From the NCBI RefSeq assembly GCF_002951835.1, contig NZ_CP019448.1:2108001-2172000 (forward strand): a stretch of DNA of 64,000 nucleotides, written 5' to 3'. Shown one piece after another: positions 63,366-64,000 of the stretch (its first letter is position 1; each line of letters starts with the position of its first letter). The notes under the pieces were generated by a model that worked only from the letters and a program-made list of their open reading frames with translations, was not told where the DNA came from and ran no database searches. A program made the translations under genes and the position numbers. Origin of the DNA: Simonsiella muelleri ATCC 29453. GTDB taxonomy: Bacteria; Pseudomonadota; Gammaproteobacteria; Burkholderiales; Neisseriaceae.

Positions 63366-64000
63366 ACCGTCAAAATACGAATCAAATCAGGACGCAACGC
63401 AATCGGCAACGGATTAGACTGGCTACGCAAACTCACACCTAAATCATGGTTACCGCCCAATTTGTCCATCGTTGAGTAATAAGGCAAAGCTTTAGTATTG
63501 ACAGCCGCCGCCATGTCCGCAGGCGCGAAATATTCCAGATACAATTTTTTGCCCACAGGAATCAAAATCGCCTGATTGGTGGCAATTTTCGCGCCTTTGC
63601 TACCAAAATTCCCTGTGTATTCAATGAATTTAACGCCATTGTGTTCAAATTCAATCGGATTAATGCCGTTGCTCTCGCGATACACCGCACCATCACGAAA
63701 GCGCGTGTACAACGGTTCAATGCTTTTGTGATACTTGAGTTCAGTTAAAAATTTTGAACCACACAAAGCCACAAACCCCGTAACCGCCGCTCCTTTGAAT
63801 CCTTGACGCAATTCCGATAGCATGGTGTCCATTTTTAAGCCCACTTTCGTGTCATCTTTGCTCAAGTCAAAAGAGATTTCAGCAGGACGCTTCAAGCCAA
63901 ATTTGTCATATAAATCATGAATAACCGTGCCATCTTTGTCTAAAATTTTGCCTTGCAACGCGCCCAGCATTAAATGCTCACGTGTCATTTCTAATTTCAA
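63362..64000 (-). CDS. Phage major capsid protein, E type (N-terminus cut by window)
   Basis: 212 codons visible; open to the window edge, so the start lies beyond 64000 and the first TTG here is unlikely to be it. GVKFIEYTGNFGSKGAKI, GKKLYLEYFAPADMAAAVN and the ending RSQSNPLPIALRPDLIRI fit the lambda gpE-like major capsid family used by many Mu-like siphoviruses. Confidence 0.8.
   Translation of the reverse strand: MKLEMTREHLMLGALQGKILDKDGTVIHDLYDKFGLKRPAEISFDLSKDDTKVGLKMDTMLSELRQGFKGAAVTGFVALCGSKFLTELKYHKSIEPLYTRFRDGAVYRESNGINPIEFEHNGVKFIEYTGNFGSKGAKIATNQAILIPVGKKLYLEYFAPADMAAAVNTKALPYYSTMDKLGGNHDLGVSLRSQSNPLPIALRPDLIRILTV

Larger units (their letters stand above)
48142..64000 (-). mobile_element. 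Mu-like transposable prophage with siphovirus-type tail genes (right part)
   Basis: Late genes run leftward in phage order: capsid, gp36-like, gpG-like, gp37-like, tail tube, tape measure, tail tip, Com and adenine methylase. The inferred right terminus starts TGTCAT at 48142, next to repeated TTTTGCAT (48150-48157, 48205-48212, and inverted 48180-48187, 48193-48198) and a TGTCATGACA palindrome (48164-48173), as expected for transposase-binding ends. The left end, transposase and replication genes lie outside the window. Confidence 0.75.

Noticed and set aside
1..64000. Dispersed 15-bp palindromes as a CRISPR array or small IS
   Set aside because: Irregular spacing, constant core, gene-end and in-frame placement: DNA uptake sequences.

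Overview
The window reads as a Neisseriaceae chromosome segment from the Kingella/Simonsiella/Alysiella side of the family. The basis is a very frequent DNA uptake sequence (DUS), core AGGCAGCCTGAA, usually seen as the near-palindromic 15-mer TTCAGGCAGCCTGAA or its complement. It occurs dozens of times, between genes and inside them. The type IV pilus operon pilMNOPQ divergent from a PBP1A gene is also a neisserial layout. Genus and species cannot be fixed from the sequence alone.

Layout. 1-12 kb is housekeeping and competence: a GT32-type glycosyltransferase (cut by the window edge), ppa, hflX, mrcA/ponA, divergent pilMNOPQ, then nudB, a SirB-family membrane protein and nadK. 12-17.4 kb holds an M23 peptidase and a putative AbiC-like membrane protein that is broken by an 851-bp IS5-family element with a clean TA duplication; a DUF262 (GmrSD-like) gene faces it. 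17.4-32.7 kb is core: alaS, lipoproteins, an M16 protease, a SPOR protein built of 99-bp repeats that each carry a DUS, miaB, ppsA, dapF and argS. Two small inverted-repeat elements sit just after the FixH-like gene and argS, and an AT-rich spacer between dapF and argS carries a DnaA-box cluster. 32.7-41 kb holds a phase-variable acyltransferase (ten GAACAAC repeats, currently out of frame), another miniature element, an RluE-type pseudouridine synthase, parB, a YccS-type FUSC protein, a Sel1 lipoprotein, pheA and a Cys/Met-metabolism PLP enzyme.

41-48.1 kb is an AT-rich accessory island: an IS1-type remnant, two nearly identical membrane-anchored proteins of unknown function, and a large RTX (calcium-binding repeat) protein that stops inside a C-terminal Ig-like domain. 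From about 48.14 kb to the window end lies the right part of a Mu-like transposable prophage with siphovirus-type tail genes, all on the minus strand: major capsid protein, gp36-, gpG- and gp37-like proteins, tail tube, tape measure, a string of tail-tip proteins, then a Mu Com-like zinc finger and a D12-class adenine methylase. The prophage end appears to have cut the RTX gene.

Most notable: (1) the phase-variable acyltransferase in an OFF state; (2) a Com/hairpin/adenine-methylase arrangement resembling Mu com-mom control but with a different methylase; (3) a prophage whose structural genes are studded with host uptake sequences; (4) the inferred prophage insertion into the RTX gene; (5) an IS insertion whose removal restores the reading frame exactly; (6) miniature inverted-repeat elements and a DnaA-box/AT-rich region near argS. 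No tRNA, rRNA or CRISPR array was seen.
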